From positions 1 to 64,000 of the forward strand of contig NZ_BOOO01000017.1 in assembly GCF_016863275.1 (NCBI RefSeq): a stretch of 64,000 nt of DNA, read 5' to 3'. Source of the stretch: Planotetraspora mira (GTDB lineage: Bacteria > Actinomycetota > Actinomycetes > Streptosporangiales > Streptosporangiaceae). The notes beneath the pieces are model-generated. The model was not told the origin of the DNA. It saw only the letters and a list, made by a program, of their open reading frames with translations, and made no database searches. Both the position numbers and the translations under genes were made by a program. This document shows positions 1-7,633 of the stretch, piece after piece (position 1 is the stretch's first letter; each line of letters opens with the position of its first letter).

Positions 1-46
1 AGACCGCGCGCGGCGGCGCGGGCACGCCGTAACGCGGCCTTCACCG

Positions 47-1291
47 TCACGAATCATCCTCCAGGCGGGCGGCGCGGGAGCGCAGGTAGCGCTGTTGCGG
101 AAGACCGGCCGTCCGCCGGGCCGCCTCCTCGTAGGCCTCGCGGGCCGCCACACGATCACCGGCCATCTCGAGCAGGTGGGCCCGGACCGCGTGGAGCCGG
201 TGGTCCTCGGCGATCCGCTCGTCGGCCGCGAGATCTCCGAGGATGTCGAGCCCCACCTGGGGACCGCGGGCCATCGAGACCGCGACGGCGTGGTTCAGCC
301 GGACCATGGGATTGTCGGAGATCCGCATCAGCAGTTCGTACAGCGCCGTGATCTGCGGCCAGTCGGTCGCCTCCGCGCTCGGCGCCTCGTCGTGGACCGC
401 GGCGATCGCCGCCTGGAGCTGGTAGGGGCCCGGCACCCCTCGCGGCAGCGCCTCGGTGACGAGTGCGACACCCTCGACGATGTGGCCGGCGTCCCAGAGG
501 CCGCGGTCCTGCTCCGCCATCGGGATCAGCTCGCCGTCCGCGCCGGTGCGCGCAGGGCGGCGTGCGTCGGTGAGCAACATGAGCGCGAGCAGTCCCGCCA
601 CCTCGCCGTCGTCCGGCAGCACGCGGTGGACCATGCGAGCGAGCCGGATCGCCTCCGCCGACAACTCGCTGCGGTACAGGCTCGGTCCCGATGTGCTGGC
701 GTAACCCTCGTTGAAGATCAGATAGAGCACGTGGAGCACGGCGCCGAGCCGTCCGGCGCGCTCCGCTCCCGCAGGCATGCGGAAGGGGATGCCGCTGTCC
801 TTGATCCGCTGCTTGGCGCGGCTGACGCGCCGGGTCATGGTGGCCTCGGGCACCAGGAAGGCCCGGGCGATCTCCCTGGTCGTCAGGCCGCCGACCGCAC
901 GCAGAGTGAGCGCGATCTGGGACGCCGGCGACAACGCGGGATGACAGCACATGAACAGCAGGATCAGCGTGTCGTCGGATTCCGACGGCGGCGTGTCGGC
1001 GGCGGGCGCCGGCCGTTCGCCGGGCAGAGTCCACCGGGCGACGGTGTCCTCGCGGCGCCGGCGAGCCTGCTCCGCCCGCAGCAGGTCGGTCAGCCTGCGT
1101 GAGGCGACCGTGATCAGCCAGCCCAGGGGGTTGTCCGGGATCCCTTCCTCCGGCCACTGCGTGGCGGCCGCGAGGAGCGCCTCCTGCGCCGCCTCCTCAG
1201 CCGCGTCGAAATGCCCGTACCGCCGGACGACCGCGCCGAGGACCCGCGGCGCCAGCCGGCGCAGCAGGTCCTCGACCTCGGTGCCGGGCAC
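47..1291 (-). CDS. ECF42-type RNA polymerase sigma factor with C-terminal TPR-like extension
   Basis: About 414 residues, roughly twice the size of a simple ECF sigma factor. The N-terminus has a sigma region 2 (AAEEAAQEALLAA, then NPLGWLITVASRRLTDLLR), followed by sigma region 4 with a helix-turn-helix (LTTREIARAFLVPEATMTRR) and a long alpha-helical C-terminal extension beginning near LGAVLHVLYLIFNEGY (DUF6596/TPR-like). This architecture is that of the ECF42 group, whose genes usually sit beside DGPF/YCII proteins, as here. A GTG at 1291, 8 bases after the upstream gene's stop, is the likely start; reading further upstream would overlap that gene. There is no anti-sigma gene, as usual for ECF42, where the extension is thought to control activity. 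The gene ends close to the window edge but is complete. Confidence 0.85.
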   Translation of the reverse strand: MPGTEVEDLLRRLAPRVLGAVVRRYGHFDAAEEAAQEALLAAATQWPEEGIPDNPLGWLITVASRRLTDLLRAEQARRRREDTVARWTLPGERPAPAADTPPSESDDTLILLFMCCHPALSPASQIALTLRAVGGLTTREIARAFLVPEATMTRRVSRAKQRIKDSGIPFRMPAGAERAGRLGAVLHVLYLIFNEGYASTSGPSLYRSELSAEAIRLARMVHRVLPDDGEVAGLLALMLLTDARRPARTGADGELIPMAEQDRGLWDAGHIVEGVALVTEALPRGVPGPYQLQAAIAAVHDEAPSAEATDWPQITALYELLMRISDNPMVRLNHAVAVSMARGPQVGLDILGDLAADERIAEDHRLHAVRAHLLEMAGDRVAAREAYEEAARRTAGLPQQRYLRSRAARLEDDS

Positions 1292-1299
1292 GGAGGCGA

Positions 1300-1716
1300 T
1301 CAGTAGTCCAGTTCCGCCTGGGATTCCGCGATCGGCCGGACGTCCGCGTAGGCCCTCGCGGCTACGTGCTCCGGGGCGGGGCACTCGCCCAGCCGGGCGG
1401 CGATCTCGGTGGCCCGGTCGAAGCTCTCGCACTCCAGGATCCAGTAACCGGCGAGGACCTCCTGGGTCTCCGCGTACGGACCGTCCGTCACGACCGTGGC
1501 GCCGTTCCCCGGCCCGAGTCTCCGCGTGTGGACCGGAGCCGCCAGCGCCCGCGTCTCGACGAGTTCCCCGGACTCCTCGAGGTCCTTGTTGAAGGCCTCC
1601 ATGAAGGCGCCCAGGGCGGCGAAGTCCTCCGCGGACCAGGCCGGCGTGCCCGCCGCCTTGCCCGCCATGTTGTCGTAGTCCTGCTGGGAGGCATAGCTCA
1701 AGATCATGTACTTCAC
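1300..1716 (-). CDS. YCII/DGPF-family protein
   Basis: 138 residues starting MKYMILSYASQQDYDNM, a ferredoxin-like alpha/beta protein of the YCII-related (DGPF) family. The family signature appears as DGPY (in VTDGPYAETQEVLAGYWILE) rather than DGPF. It is the first gene of a two-gene operon with the ECF42 sigma factor, whose start lies 8 bases downstream of this stop. DGPF proteins are the conserved genomic partners of ECF42 sigma factors and are thought to be targets or modulators of the sigma factor; no enzymatic reaction is established. An RBS-like GGGAGAGACC lies just upstream of the ATG, and a candidate ECF promoter lies at 1761-1790. Confidence 0.85.
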   Translation of the reverse strand: MKYMILSYASQQDYDNMAGKAAGTPAWSAEDFAALGAFMEAFNKDLEESGELVETRALAAPVHTRRLGPGNGATVVTDGPYAETQEVLAGYWILECESFDRATEIAARLGECPAPEHVAARAYADVRPIAESQAELDY

Positions 1717-2049
1717 GGTCTCTCCCTTCTTCCGGCACCTCTGCGGTGCCGTACGTCAGAGACGTCGGAGCCGCCCGGCCATCCCGGACACCTGAACACC
1801 GGAGATTTCCAGATTTCCACGGAACGCGCTCCCCTGGGCTGGTTCGCGGTCACTCCGAAGGACCCGTACCGCGAGTACGAGGGCGCCCTGCCCGAGGGTG
1901 TCGAGCCGTTTCGCGAGGACACCGTGGTCAGCCCAGGAAGTCCAGCATCAGATGGGCGAGCACCAGCAGTCCGCCGACCGGAGCGAGGACTCCGACGAGC
2001 AGGATTCTGACGATCGTCGGCGGTGTTCTTCAAGGAGTCTTCGTGGGTT
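1717..2049. other. Intergenic stretch with a possible small membrane-peptide remnant
   Basis: No intact gene is supported in these 333 bases. On the minus strand, an open frame from 2029 to the stop at 1928-1930 encodes about 33 very hydrophobic residues (including ILLVGVLAPVGGLLVLAHLM) and ends LDFLG-stop. It is preceded directly by an in-frame stop and has no ATG, GTG or TTG start before its last few codons. It may be the 3' end of a decayed small membrane-protein gene or chance. The plus-strand frame reading GWFAVTPKDPYREYEG also looks protein-like but has no credible start. The candidate sigma promoter lies at the left end. Confidence 0.4.
1761..1790 (-). promoter_or_regulatory. Candidate ECF42-type promoter for the YCII-sigma operon
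   Basis: Read on the minus strand, TGTCCG (1790-1785) is followed after 17 bases by CGACGTC (1767-1761), about 45 bases upstream of the YCII start. ECF42 promoters are generally described with a TGTCGA-like -35 and a CG-rich -10, so this resembles an autoregulated promoter with one mismatch in the -35. Inference from position and similarity only. Confidence 0.35.
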
Positions 2050-2517
2050 TCACTCCCCGCTCAGCTCGCGCTTGCGGCGCAGCAGCGTGGCACGACGGAC
2101 GTGAGCGCGTACGGCGAGCACCGCGGACACCGCGACGAGGACACCCCCGGTCGCCAGCGGAAGGACCGGTCCGGCGCCCCGCTGGACGGCGATCGTCGTC
2201 ACGACCGCGGTCGTCACGGCCGAAGCGGTCAGGGCGAGCCACGCGGCGATCACCCGATCGGTGGCGAACAACGGCGCCCGATGCGTCATCACCCACCCCC
2301 CGTAACTGGCCCAGGCCAGGCAGAGCACCGTGAACAGGGCGAAGGCGAGACGGGTTCCGCCGGGGAGCGGTCCCGGCTCGGTGATCAACAGCGCTCCCAT
2401 GAAGACCGCCCCGGCCAGGCCCGCCGTCAGCGCCACCGCGGCGCGGATCCGCGCCCATGGCGACAACGGCAGCCGCCCGATCATCTCCTCCGCCGACACA
2501 CGCGGCTCGTCGTTCAT
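2050..2517 (-). CDS. Four-helix membrane protein paired with an ECF sigma factor
   Basis: 155 residues with a short cytoplasmic N-terminus (MNDEPRVSAEEMIGRL) and about four hydrophobic segments near residues 27-47, 57-77, 88-110 and 117-138, ending in a basic tail (RRATLLRRKRELSGE). Its ATG overlaps the stop of the upstream sigma-factor gene by 4 bases (ATGA), so the two are translationally coupled. Position suggests a membrane partner or anti-sigma factor. However, the zinc-binding HxxxCxxC motif of classical anti-sigma factors is absent, so that role is inference. No named family is recognised with certainty. Confidence 0.7.
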   Translation of the reverse strand: MNDEPRVSAEEMIGRLPLSPWARIRAAVALTAGLAGAVFMGALLITEPGPLPGGTRLAFALFTVLCLAWASYGGWVMTHRAPLFATDRVIAAWLALTASAVTTAVVTTIAVQRGAGPVLPLATGGVLVAVSAVLAVRAHVRRATLLRRKRELSGE

Positions 2518-3035
2518 GGCTGGAATCCCCTCTCGGTCAGGTGGTCACGTAACAGGCGGCGGGCCCTGCTGAGCCGGGACTTGACCGTTCCGAGCGGAAC
2601 CCGGCAGATCTGCGCGCAGTCCTCCAGGGACAGGTCCTCCAGGTAGAACAGCACGAGGATCTCCCGCTCGAGCACCGGCAGGCCGGACAGCGCGGTGACG
2701 AGCGCGGCGCGGTCCGTCGCCGCCTCGACCGGGTCGTCCATGACCGGCTCGCCGTCCGAGGTCCGCTCGGCCTCGCCGTACTCCTCCCGCAGACGGTCGG
2801 CCACCGCACGGCGGGCGATGGTGAAAAGCCAGGGTGCGAACCGGCCGGGCTCGCGCAGCCGGGGCAGCCCCCTGACCACGGCCAGCCAGACCTCCTGGGT
2901 CACGTCGTCGGCCCGCGCGGCGTCGAGCATCCGCCGCACGTACGTCCACACCGGCACGTGCCAGACGCGCACCAACTCGGCGAGCGCGGCACGCTCCCCG
3001 AGTTGGGCACGCACCACCAGCAACTCTTCGGTCAT
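2514..3035 (-). CDS. ECF-family RNA polymerase sigma factor
   Basis: 173 residues. Region 2 is clear (VWTYVRRMLDAARADDVTQE, then FAPWLFTIARRAVADRLREE) and region 4 carries the helix-turn-helix (VLEREILVLFYLEDLSLEDC, then VPLGTVKSRLSRARRLLRDH). There is no C-terminal extension. The gene heads a two-gene operon with the overlapping membrane protein, a usual arrangement for a sigma factor held at the membrane until a signal arrives. The ATG at 3035 is preceded by GGGAGGACGAT. Its regulon cannot be deduced here; it is distinct from the ECF42 unit next door. Confidence 0.9.
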   Translation of the reverse strand: MTEELLVVRAQLGERAALAELVRVWHVPVWTYVRRMLDAARADDVTQEVWLAVVRGLPRLREPGRFAPWLFTIARRAVADRLREEYGEAERTSDGEPVMDDPVEAATDRAALVTALSGLPVLEREILVLFYLEDLSLEDCAQICRVPLGTVKSRLSRARRLLRDHLTERGFQP

Positions 3036-3209
3036 ATCGTCCTCCCGTCACCCAGCACAGTCGGACGAGACGGCCTCCAGGTTCACGCGTCCTCGTGGAC
3101 TCCTCATCCCGGACAGGTTGGACACCTGGTGCGCCCGGGTCAAGAATGCTCGGCGTCACGGCGTTCGAGGTCCGGACCGTCCGAGTCCGGAGCAAGGGAT
3201 GTGCGGCGT

Positions 3210-3950
3210 ATGGCCACCGAGATGCACCCGTACGCGGCGGCGGCCGTCGCGGCCCCGTACGCGCTGGACTACTACCTGGTGCTCCCGGACAGACCGTCCG
3301 CTGAGACGCCCGCGGAGGGAATCGTCGTGGAGGAGTTCGTCCTCGCCGACGACCACACGGCGATCGGCCTGGACAGCGCCGGGTGGACCGCGGCGGACGG
3401 CGACTGGTGGAGTTCGGCGGCCTTCGCCCGCGGGATGCGCGGGGACCCGGAACTACGGCGCCGCGTCGTCGCGGTCCCCCGCCGTGACGCCGAGGTCGTC
3501 TACCGGCGGCTCGGTGGGGGCGAACTGCCCGGTGAGACGGCGTTGCGGTCCCGCTTCCACGACCGTGAGCCGTTGGGCGAACCCCTCCTGCTGCTCAGCT
3601 CTCCCGAGGCACCCGCGGGCTTCCGCGAGAAGCGGGTCTATCGCGTCCTGTTCGCCGGCGAGGTGGGCCGGGACCGCCTGGCGCACCTGCGGGCGATCTG
3701 GCGGATGACGCTGTCCGACGACTTCGCCGATCCGCGAACGCGTGTGGTCGGCACGGCCTCATTGAATGTGGCCGACGACCTGTTCAGCTGGGATCTCCGC
3801 CGGATCGGTCCCGGTGTGGCGTGGTGCCTCGACCTGACCGCCTGCCTTGCAGGGCGATCCGGCGACACCGTACGGCCGCTGCTGCGGGAGTTGACGACGG
3901 TGATGCGTCACGAAGGACTGATCCCCGTGACGATCGAGCGTTTCTCCTGA
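3210..3950 (+). CDS. Hypothetical cytosolic protein
   Basis: 246 residues from the ATG at 3210, which has AAGGGA about 10 bases upstream; a GTG at 3201 is in frame but too close to that site. There is no signal peptide or membrane segment. The protein is acidic, with a C-terminal half (VYRVLFAGEVGRDRLAHLRA, DDLFSWDLRRIGPGVAWCLD) that looks like a folded alpha/beta domain. It is not a family I recognise. It is transcribed divergently from the ECF sigma unit and converges on the SDR gene. Codon use matches the surroundings, so it is probably a real chromosomal gene of unknown function. Confidence 0.65.
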   Translation: MATEMHPYAAAAVAAPYALDYYLVLPDRPSAETPAEGIVVEEFVLADDHTAIGLDSAGWTAADGDWWSSAAFARGMRGDPELRRRVVAVPRRDAEVVYRRLGGGELPGETALRSRFHDREPLGEPLLLLSSPEAPAGFREKRVYRVLFAGEVGRDRLAHLRAIWRMTLSDDFADPRTRVVGTASLNVADDLFSWDLRRIGPGVAWCLDLTACLAGRSGDTVRPLLRELTTVMRHEGLIPVTIERFS

Positions 3951-3970
3951 TCCTGGGCGGGTTCTTCAGG

Positions 3971-4711
3971 TCAGCCCCGGGTGGTGTAGCCCCCGTCGAC
4001 CGCGAGTTCCACACCGGTCACGAAGCTCGAGCGCGACGAGGCGAGGAACAGGATCGCCTCGGCGATCTCCGACGGGCGGCCGATGCGGCCGATCGGGTTG
4101 CCGGTCCTCGCCCACTCCTCCAACTCCTGTTCGCCGAGCACGTCGACGACGGCGTCGGTCTTGGTGTTCCCGGGCGCCACCGCATTCACCCGGACACCGG
4201 TTCCGGCGAACTCGGTGGACCAGGAACGGGTGAGCGAGGCGAGTGCGGCCTTCGTCCCGCCGTACACGCCCGCGTTCGGCATGCCCTCGATGTCCGCGAT
4301 CGTGGTGACCGTGACGACGCTGCCCGAGCCCCGGGCCGCCATCTTCTGCAGCAGCGGAGCGGTGAGGAAGTACGTGCCGCGCACATTGGTGTCGAACAGC
4401 CTGTCGAAGTCCTCCACGGTCTGGTCGGCGGTGGAGGCGAAGGGGAAGATGCCGGCGTTGTTGACCAGGATGTCGACGCCTGCCGCCTCCTCGGCGAGCC
4501 TGCGGACATCGTCCAGGTCGCTGATGTCGGCGGCGACATATCGGGCGGTGCCGCCCTCGGCCTCGATCTCCTTGACGACCGCCTCGAGCCGGTCGGCCCT
4601 GCGACCGGCCAGGATCACGGACGCGCCCTCGCGGGCGAACAGGATCGCGGTCGCCTGGCCGATCCCCGAGCCGGCCCCGGTGATCAGCGCCGTCTGATTC
4701 TGAAGTTCCAT
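3971..4711 (-). CDS. SDR-family oxidoreductase
   Basis: 246-residue classical short-chain dehydrogenase/reductase. It shows the cofactor motif TGAGSGIGQ near the N-terminus, NNAG, the catalytic Tyr-Lys pair in YGGTK, and a C-terminal VTGVELAVDGGYTTRG. The residue 13 before the catalytic Tyr, normally Ser, reads Thr here. The absence of an acidic residue directly after the glycine motif with GRRADR at the end of beta-2 suggests NADP(H). The substrate is unknown. The gene faces an ArsR-type regulator across an intergenic region with three copies of one inverted repeat, so it is probably the repressor's main target. Confidence 0.88.
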   Translation of the reverse strand: MELQNQTALITGAGSGIGQATAILFAREGASVILAGRRADRLEAVVKEIEAEGGTARYVAADISDLDDVRRLAEEAAGVDILVNNAGIFPFASTADQTVEDFDRLFDTNVRGTYFLTAPLLQKMAARGSGSVVTVTTIADIEGMPNAGVYGGTKAALASLTRSWSTEFAGTGVRVNAVAPGNTKTDAVVDVLGEQELEEWARTGNPIGRIGRPSEIAEAILFLASSRSSFVTGVELAVDGGYTTRG

Positions 4712-4803
4712 CTACAGGTCCTTGTCTACGCGAGCCGGACCCCGTCCGGCTCTGATCGGGCGACCCCCGTCCGTGGTGCCGCCGCCCGCTTCCGACCCGT
4801 CAA

Positions 4804-4823
4804 GGTACGACGAGTTCCGTACC
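4804..4823. promoter_or_regulatory. Operator copy 1, GGTACG-N8-CGTACC
   Basis: Perfect inverted repeat GGTACG / CGTACC with an 8-base spacer, extendable to AGGTACG/CGTACCT. It lies about 90 bases upstream of the SDR start. It is the first of three copies in the SDR/ArsR intergenic region and is a candidate binding site for the ArsR-type regulator. Confidence 0.7.
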
Positions 4824-4840
4824 TGTTTACACTTTCCACA

Positions 4841-4860
4841 GGTACGACACAAGCCGTACC
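4841..4860. promoter_or_regulatory. Operator copy 2, GGTACG-N8-CGTACC
   Basis: Second perfect copy with the same 8-base spacing, extendable to CAGGTACG/CGTACCTG (4839-4862). Its start is 37 bases from that of copy 1. Such exact repetition at the same spacing is unlikely by chance. Confidence 0.75.
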
Positions 4861-4968
4861 TGAATCCTTTGCACCCCTTTGGCCTGGTGTGACATTCCGG
4901 GCTGCTCGCCGGAGGCGCAGCGCGGGATCGCTCGGGATCGCTCGCGCGAACTCGAAGGGAAGGCGCAT

Positions 4969-4988
4969 GGTATGATCTACGTCGTACC
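4969..4988. promoter_or_regulatory. Operator copy 3 (one mismatch) over the regulator's own promoter
   Basis: GGTATG-N8-CGTACC has one mismatch from the perfect form and the same spacing. It contains a TATGAT -10-like hexamer (4971-4976) and ends 16 bases before the regulator's ATG. Binding here would autorepress the regulator. Confidence 0.6.
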
Positions 4989-5004
4989 TTGAGGGGAGTT
5001 CGTC

Positions 5005-5364
5005 ATGCCGGACCCTGAGGGTCACCCCGCCGTCGAGGAGATGGAGCTCGGCTCTCTGTTCGCGGCACTCGCCGACCCTCACCGCCGTCAGGTCATCGAG
5101 GACCTGTGCCGGGAGGAGGACGGCGTCGAGCGGACCTGCGCGTCCTTCAAGCTCAACGTCTCCAAGTCGACCCTTACCCATCACTTCCGGGTGATGCGTG
5201 AGGCGGGCCTGCTCCGGCAGGTCGACTACGGCAACAGCCGCAAGGTGACGCTCCGCCGCGCGGATCTCGAGCAGCGCTTCCCCGGACTGCTCGACCTGGT
5301 CGAGGCGCAGCGGATCCCGTCCTCTCCGGACGCCGAGGCGACCCCCTCTCCCCCCGGCCCCTGA
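5005..5364 (+). CDS. ArsR-type winged-helix transcriptional regulator
   Basis: 119 residues with a winged helix (MELGSLFAALADPHRRQVIE at the start; recognition region NVSKSTLTHHFRVMREAGLL; wing QVDYGNSRKVTLRRADLEQR). It lacks the ELCVCDL metal-binding helix of metal sensors, so it probably senses something else or acts constitutively. The ATG at 5005 has GGGGAG at 4993-4998. It is divergent from the SDR gene, with three inverted repeats between them, one overlapping its own promoter. A repressor of itself and the SDR is the simplest model. Confidence 0.88.
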   Translation: MPDPEGHPAVEEMELGSLFAALADPHRRQVIEDLCREEDGVERTCASFKLNVSKSTLTHHFRVMREAGLLRQVDYGNSRKVTLRRADLEQRFPGLLDLVEAQRIPSSPDAEATPSPPGP

Positions 5365-5444
5365 GGCGAAATCCCGCGGCCTTCTCCGCCCACGGAGACG
5401 GAGCGACACTCCCAGACCGTGCACGATCTCGGCCGGGGTGTTAA

Positions 5445-5455
5445 TTGGTAACCAA
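5445..5455. promoter_or_regulatory. Palindrome TTGGT-A-ACCAA upstream of nsrR
   Basis: An 11-bp perfect palindrome in an AT-rich patch, 22 bases upstream of the nsrR start. NsrR proteins commonly autoregulate, so this is a candidate operator or promoter element. Family site consensus could not be checked. Confidence 0.4.
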
Positions 5456-5477
5456 GAATCCGATTTGATACGGTCAC

Positions 5478-5909
5478 ATGGTGCGCCTGACGAAGTTCAC
5501 CGACATGGCCCTGCGCGTCACCATGCGCCTGGCGGCAGCGGAGCAGGGGGCCACGCTCACCACCCAGCAGGTGGCGGACGCGATGGCGATCCCCTACACC
5601 CACACCGCCAAGGTCGTCGCCCGCCTCCAGCACCTCGGGGTGCTGGAGGCCCATCGAGGACGTGGCGGCGGCCTGCAGGTGACCGGGTTCGGACGTGCGG
5701 CGTCACTCGGCTGGCTGGTCCGCGAACTGGAGGGCGAGGAGGAGGTCGTCGCGTGCGAGGGCGACCCACCGTGCCCGCTGCGGGCGGCCTGCCGTCTGCG
5801 GGGCGCGCTGCGCGAGGCGCAGCAGGCCTTCTACGCCGCGTTGGACCCACTGACCGTGGGCGACCTCGTCACCTCTCCGACCGGGCCGGTCCTGCTCAGC
5901 CTCGGATGA
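5478..5909 (+). CDS. nsrR: Rrf2-family NO-sensing repressor NsrR
   Basis: 143 residues starting MVRLTKFTDMALRVTMRLA, typical of NsrR. An N-terminal winged helix (TTQQVADAMAIPYTHTAKVV; wing HRGRGGGLQV) is followed by three cysteines spaced CX5CX5C (CEGDPPCPLRAAC). That is the cluster-binding pattern described for actinobacterial NsrR, whose [4Fe-4S] cluster reacts with nitric oxide. The next gene, 73 bases downstream on the same strand, is flavohemoglobin Hmp, the usual NsrR target. Candidate palindromes lie before both genes. NO-dependent derepression of hmp is therefore likely. Confidence 0.92.
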   Translation: MVRLTKFTDMALRVTMRLAAAEQGATLTTQQVADAMAIPYTHTAKVVARLQHLGVLEAHRGRGGGLQVTGFGRAASLGWLVRELEGEEEVVACEGDPPCPLRAACRLRGALREAQQAFYAALDPLTVGDLVTSPTGPVLLSLG

Positions 5910-5942
5910 TCCGGTAGCCCGAGCGAGGGTCGTCGGCGCATG

Positions 5943-5954
5943 CATTTTAATATG
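5943..5954. promoter_or_regulatory. AT-rich near-palindrome upstream of hmp, candidate NsrR site
   Basis: CATTTTAATATG is symmetric at 10 of 12 positions and lies 28 bases before the hmp ATG in a markedly AT-rich patch. NsrR and Fur-like sites are often such AT-rich dyads. The assignment to NsrR rests on position. Confidence 0.45.
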
Positions 5955-5982
5955 AAGATCACTTACTAATTTGGGGGACGAC

Positions 5983-7164
5983 ATGCTCTCACCGGACGCG
6001 GCGACCACCGTCCGAACCACCCTGCCCGCGATCGGCGACGCCATCGAGGACATCAGCGCGCGCTTCTACGACGGGATGTTCGCCGACCATCCCGAACTGC
6101 TGCGCGAGCTGTTCAACCGGGGGAATCAGGCCAACGGCCGGCAGCGCAGCGCCCTCGCCGGGTCGATCGCCGCCTTCGCCACCGCCCTGGTGCGGCATCC
6201 CGAGGAACGGCCGGACGCCATGCTCGCCAGGATCGCCCACAAGCACGTCTCGGTCGGTGTCACCACCGAGCAATACGAAGTGGTGCACAAATACCTCTTC
6301 GCCGCGATCGCGGACGTGCTCGGCGACGCCGTCACCCCGGACGTGGTCCGCGCCTGGGACGAGGTCTACTGGCTGATGGCGAACGCGCTGATCGCCCTGG
6401 AGGCGGGCCTGCGCCGGGACTCGGCGACGGGCTGGCTGCGGGCGACGGTGGTCGGGCGACGGCGCGAGACCGCCGACGCGGCCTCCTTCACCCTGCGGCC
6501 GGAGGTCCCGCTGACCTTCAAGCCCGGTCAGTACATCAGCGTCGCGGTCGCCCTGCCGGACGGGGCCCGTCAGATCCGGCAGTACAGCCTGTCGTCCGCC
6601 CCCGAGCGGGACGACTGCCGGATCACGGTCAAACGCGTGGGCGGCGGCGAGACCCCCGACGGCGAGGTGTCCAACTGGCTGCACGCCAACGTGGGACCCG
6701 GGGACGTGCTGACGGTCTCCCCGCCGTTCGGCGACGTGACGCTGCCCGGCGGCGACACCCCGCTGCTGCTGGCCTCGGCCGGCATCGGCGCCACTCCGAT
6801 CCTTTCCATGGTGGAGCATCTCGCGGCCACCGGCTCCGCCCGGCAGGTCACCGTCGTCCACGCCGACCGTTCGCCGGCCGACCACGCGCATCGTGAGGAA
6901 CTCATCCGGCTGGTCGACGGCCTGCCGGGCGCCACCCTGCACCGGTGGTACGAGGAGGCGGTCCACTGCGCCTGCCGGCCGGCGCCCAACGCCGGCTACG
7001 TCGACCTCGCGGAGATCGAGCTACCCGACCGGCTGACCGCCTACCTCTGCGGGCCGTTGCCGTACATGCGCAGTGTCCGCTCCCAGTTGCTCGCGCGCGG
7101 GGTGCCGGCCTCCGCCGTCCATTACGAGGTCTTCGGACCCGACCTGTGGCTGGGGCAGGACTGA
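5983..7164 (+). CDS. hmp: Flavohemoglobin, NO dioxygenase
   Basis: 393 residues. The N-terminal globin (about 1-140) has the B10 Tyr in ARFYDGMF, the distal Gln in GNQANGRQ and the proximal His region IAHKHVSVGVTTEQY. It is followed by a ferredoxin-NADP reductase-like FAD domain (QYSLSSAPE) and an NAD domain (SAGIGATPILSMVEHL; AYLCGPLPYM; VHYEVFGPDLW). The enzyme converts NO plus O2 to nitrate using NAD(P)H in the cytoplasm. The ATG at 5983 follows GGGGGA; an in-frame TTG at 5971 is less likely. It sits behind nsrR, which should repress it. Confidence 0.95.
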   Translation: MLSPDAATTVRTTLPAIGDAIEDISARFYDGMFADHPELLRELFNRGNQANGRQRSALAGSIAAFATALVRHPEERPDAMLARIAHKHVSVGVTTEQYEVVHKYLFAAIADVLGDAVTPDVVRAWDEVYWLMANALIALEAGLRRDSATGWLRATVVGRRRETADAASFTLRPEVPLTFKPGQYISVAVALPDGARQIRQYSLSSAPERDDCRITVKRVGGGETPDGEVSNWLHANVGPGDVLTVSPPFGDVTLPGGDTPLLLASAGIGATPILSMVEHLAATGSARQVTVVHADRSPADHAHREELIRLVDGLPGATLHRWYEEAVHCACRPAPNAGYVDLAEIELPDRLTAYLCGPLPYMRSVRSQLLARGVPASAVHYEVFGPDLWLGQD

Positions 7165-7176
7165 CCGGGCAGGACC

Positions 7177-7593
7177 TCAGGCCGCGAGAAGGCCGACGCC
7201 GAGGGTGATCACGCCCGCGGCCAGCGAGGCCGCGCCGAGCCACAGGATCGCGATGAAGCGGTTGGGCCCGGTGACCCCCCGGCCGGCCGACGAGGCGAAG
7301 AACCCGCCGGACATCAGGACCGCCGCCACCGGGACGCCCAACCGCGCGAGCCAGCCCGCCGCGCCGGTGAGAGTGGTCGCGTCCGCCAGTAGCTGGCAGA
7401 CCAGGCCCAGTGTCACCAGGACACCGGCGTGAGCGTGCCCGGCACGGGCGAACGACTTCTGGAAGTCGGTCATCGGCACATCCCCACGGACGATCTTTGT
7501 CATGAACCAGCCACCGAACTCGATGGTCACGATCGTCAGGAACAGGAGGCCGGCGACGACGCGGCTGGCGTCACTCAGGGGGATCACAGCCAT
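7177..7593 (-). CDS. Small four-helix membrane protein with a His-rich segment
   Basis: 138 residues from an ATG with GAGGAG six bases upstream. About four hydrophobic segments are visible, near residues 9-29, 50-70, 78-98 and 110-132. The stretch RAGHAHAGVLVTLGL, with HxH at the edge of a membrane helix, could bind heme or metal; this is inference. I recall similar unnamed actinobacterial proteins but no assigned function. It converges on hmp and is divergent, by only 40 bases, from the CGNR regulator, which probably controls it. Confidence 0.65.
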   Translation of the reverse strand: MAVIPLSDASRVVAGLLFLTIVTIEFGGWFMTKIVRGDVPMTDFQKSFARAGHAHAGVLVTLGLVCQLLADATTLTGAAGWLARLGVPVAAVLMSGGFFASSAGRGVTGPNRFIAILWLGAASLAAGVITLGVGLLAA

Positions 7594-7633
7594 GGGGGGC
7601 TCCTCGTCATCACTATCTATGTACGATACGGCA

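Noticed and set aside
1366-2010. Plus-strand frame containing GWFAVTPKDPYREYEG
   Set aside because: The readable piece is short, the rest is antisense to the YCII gene and there is no start with an RBS.
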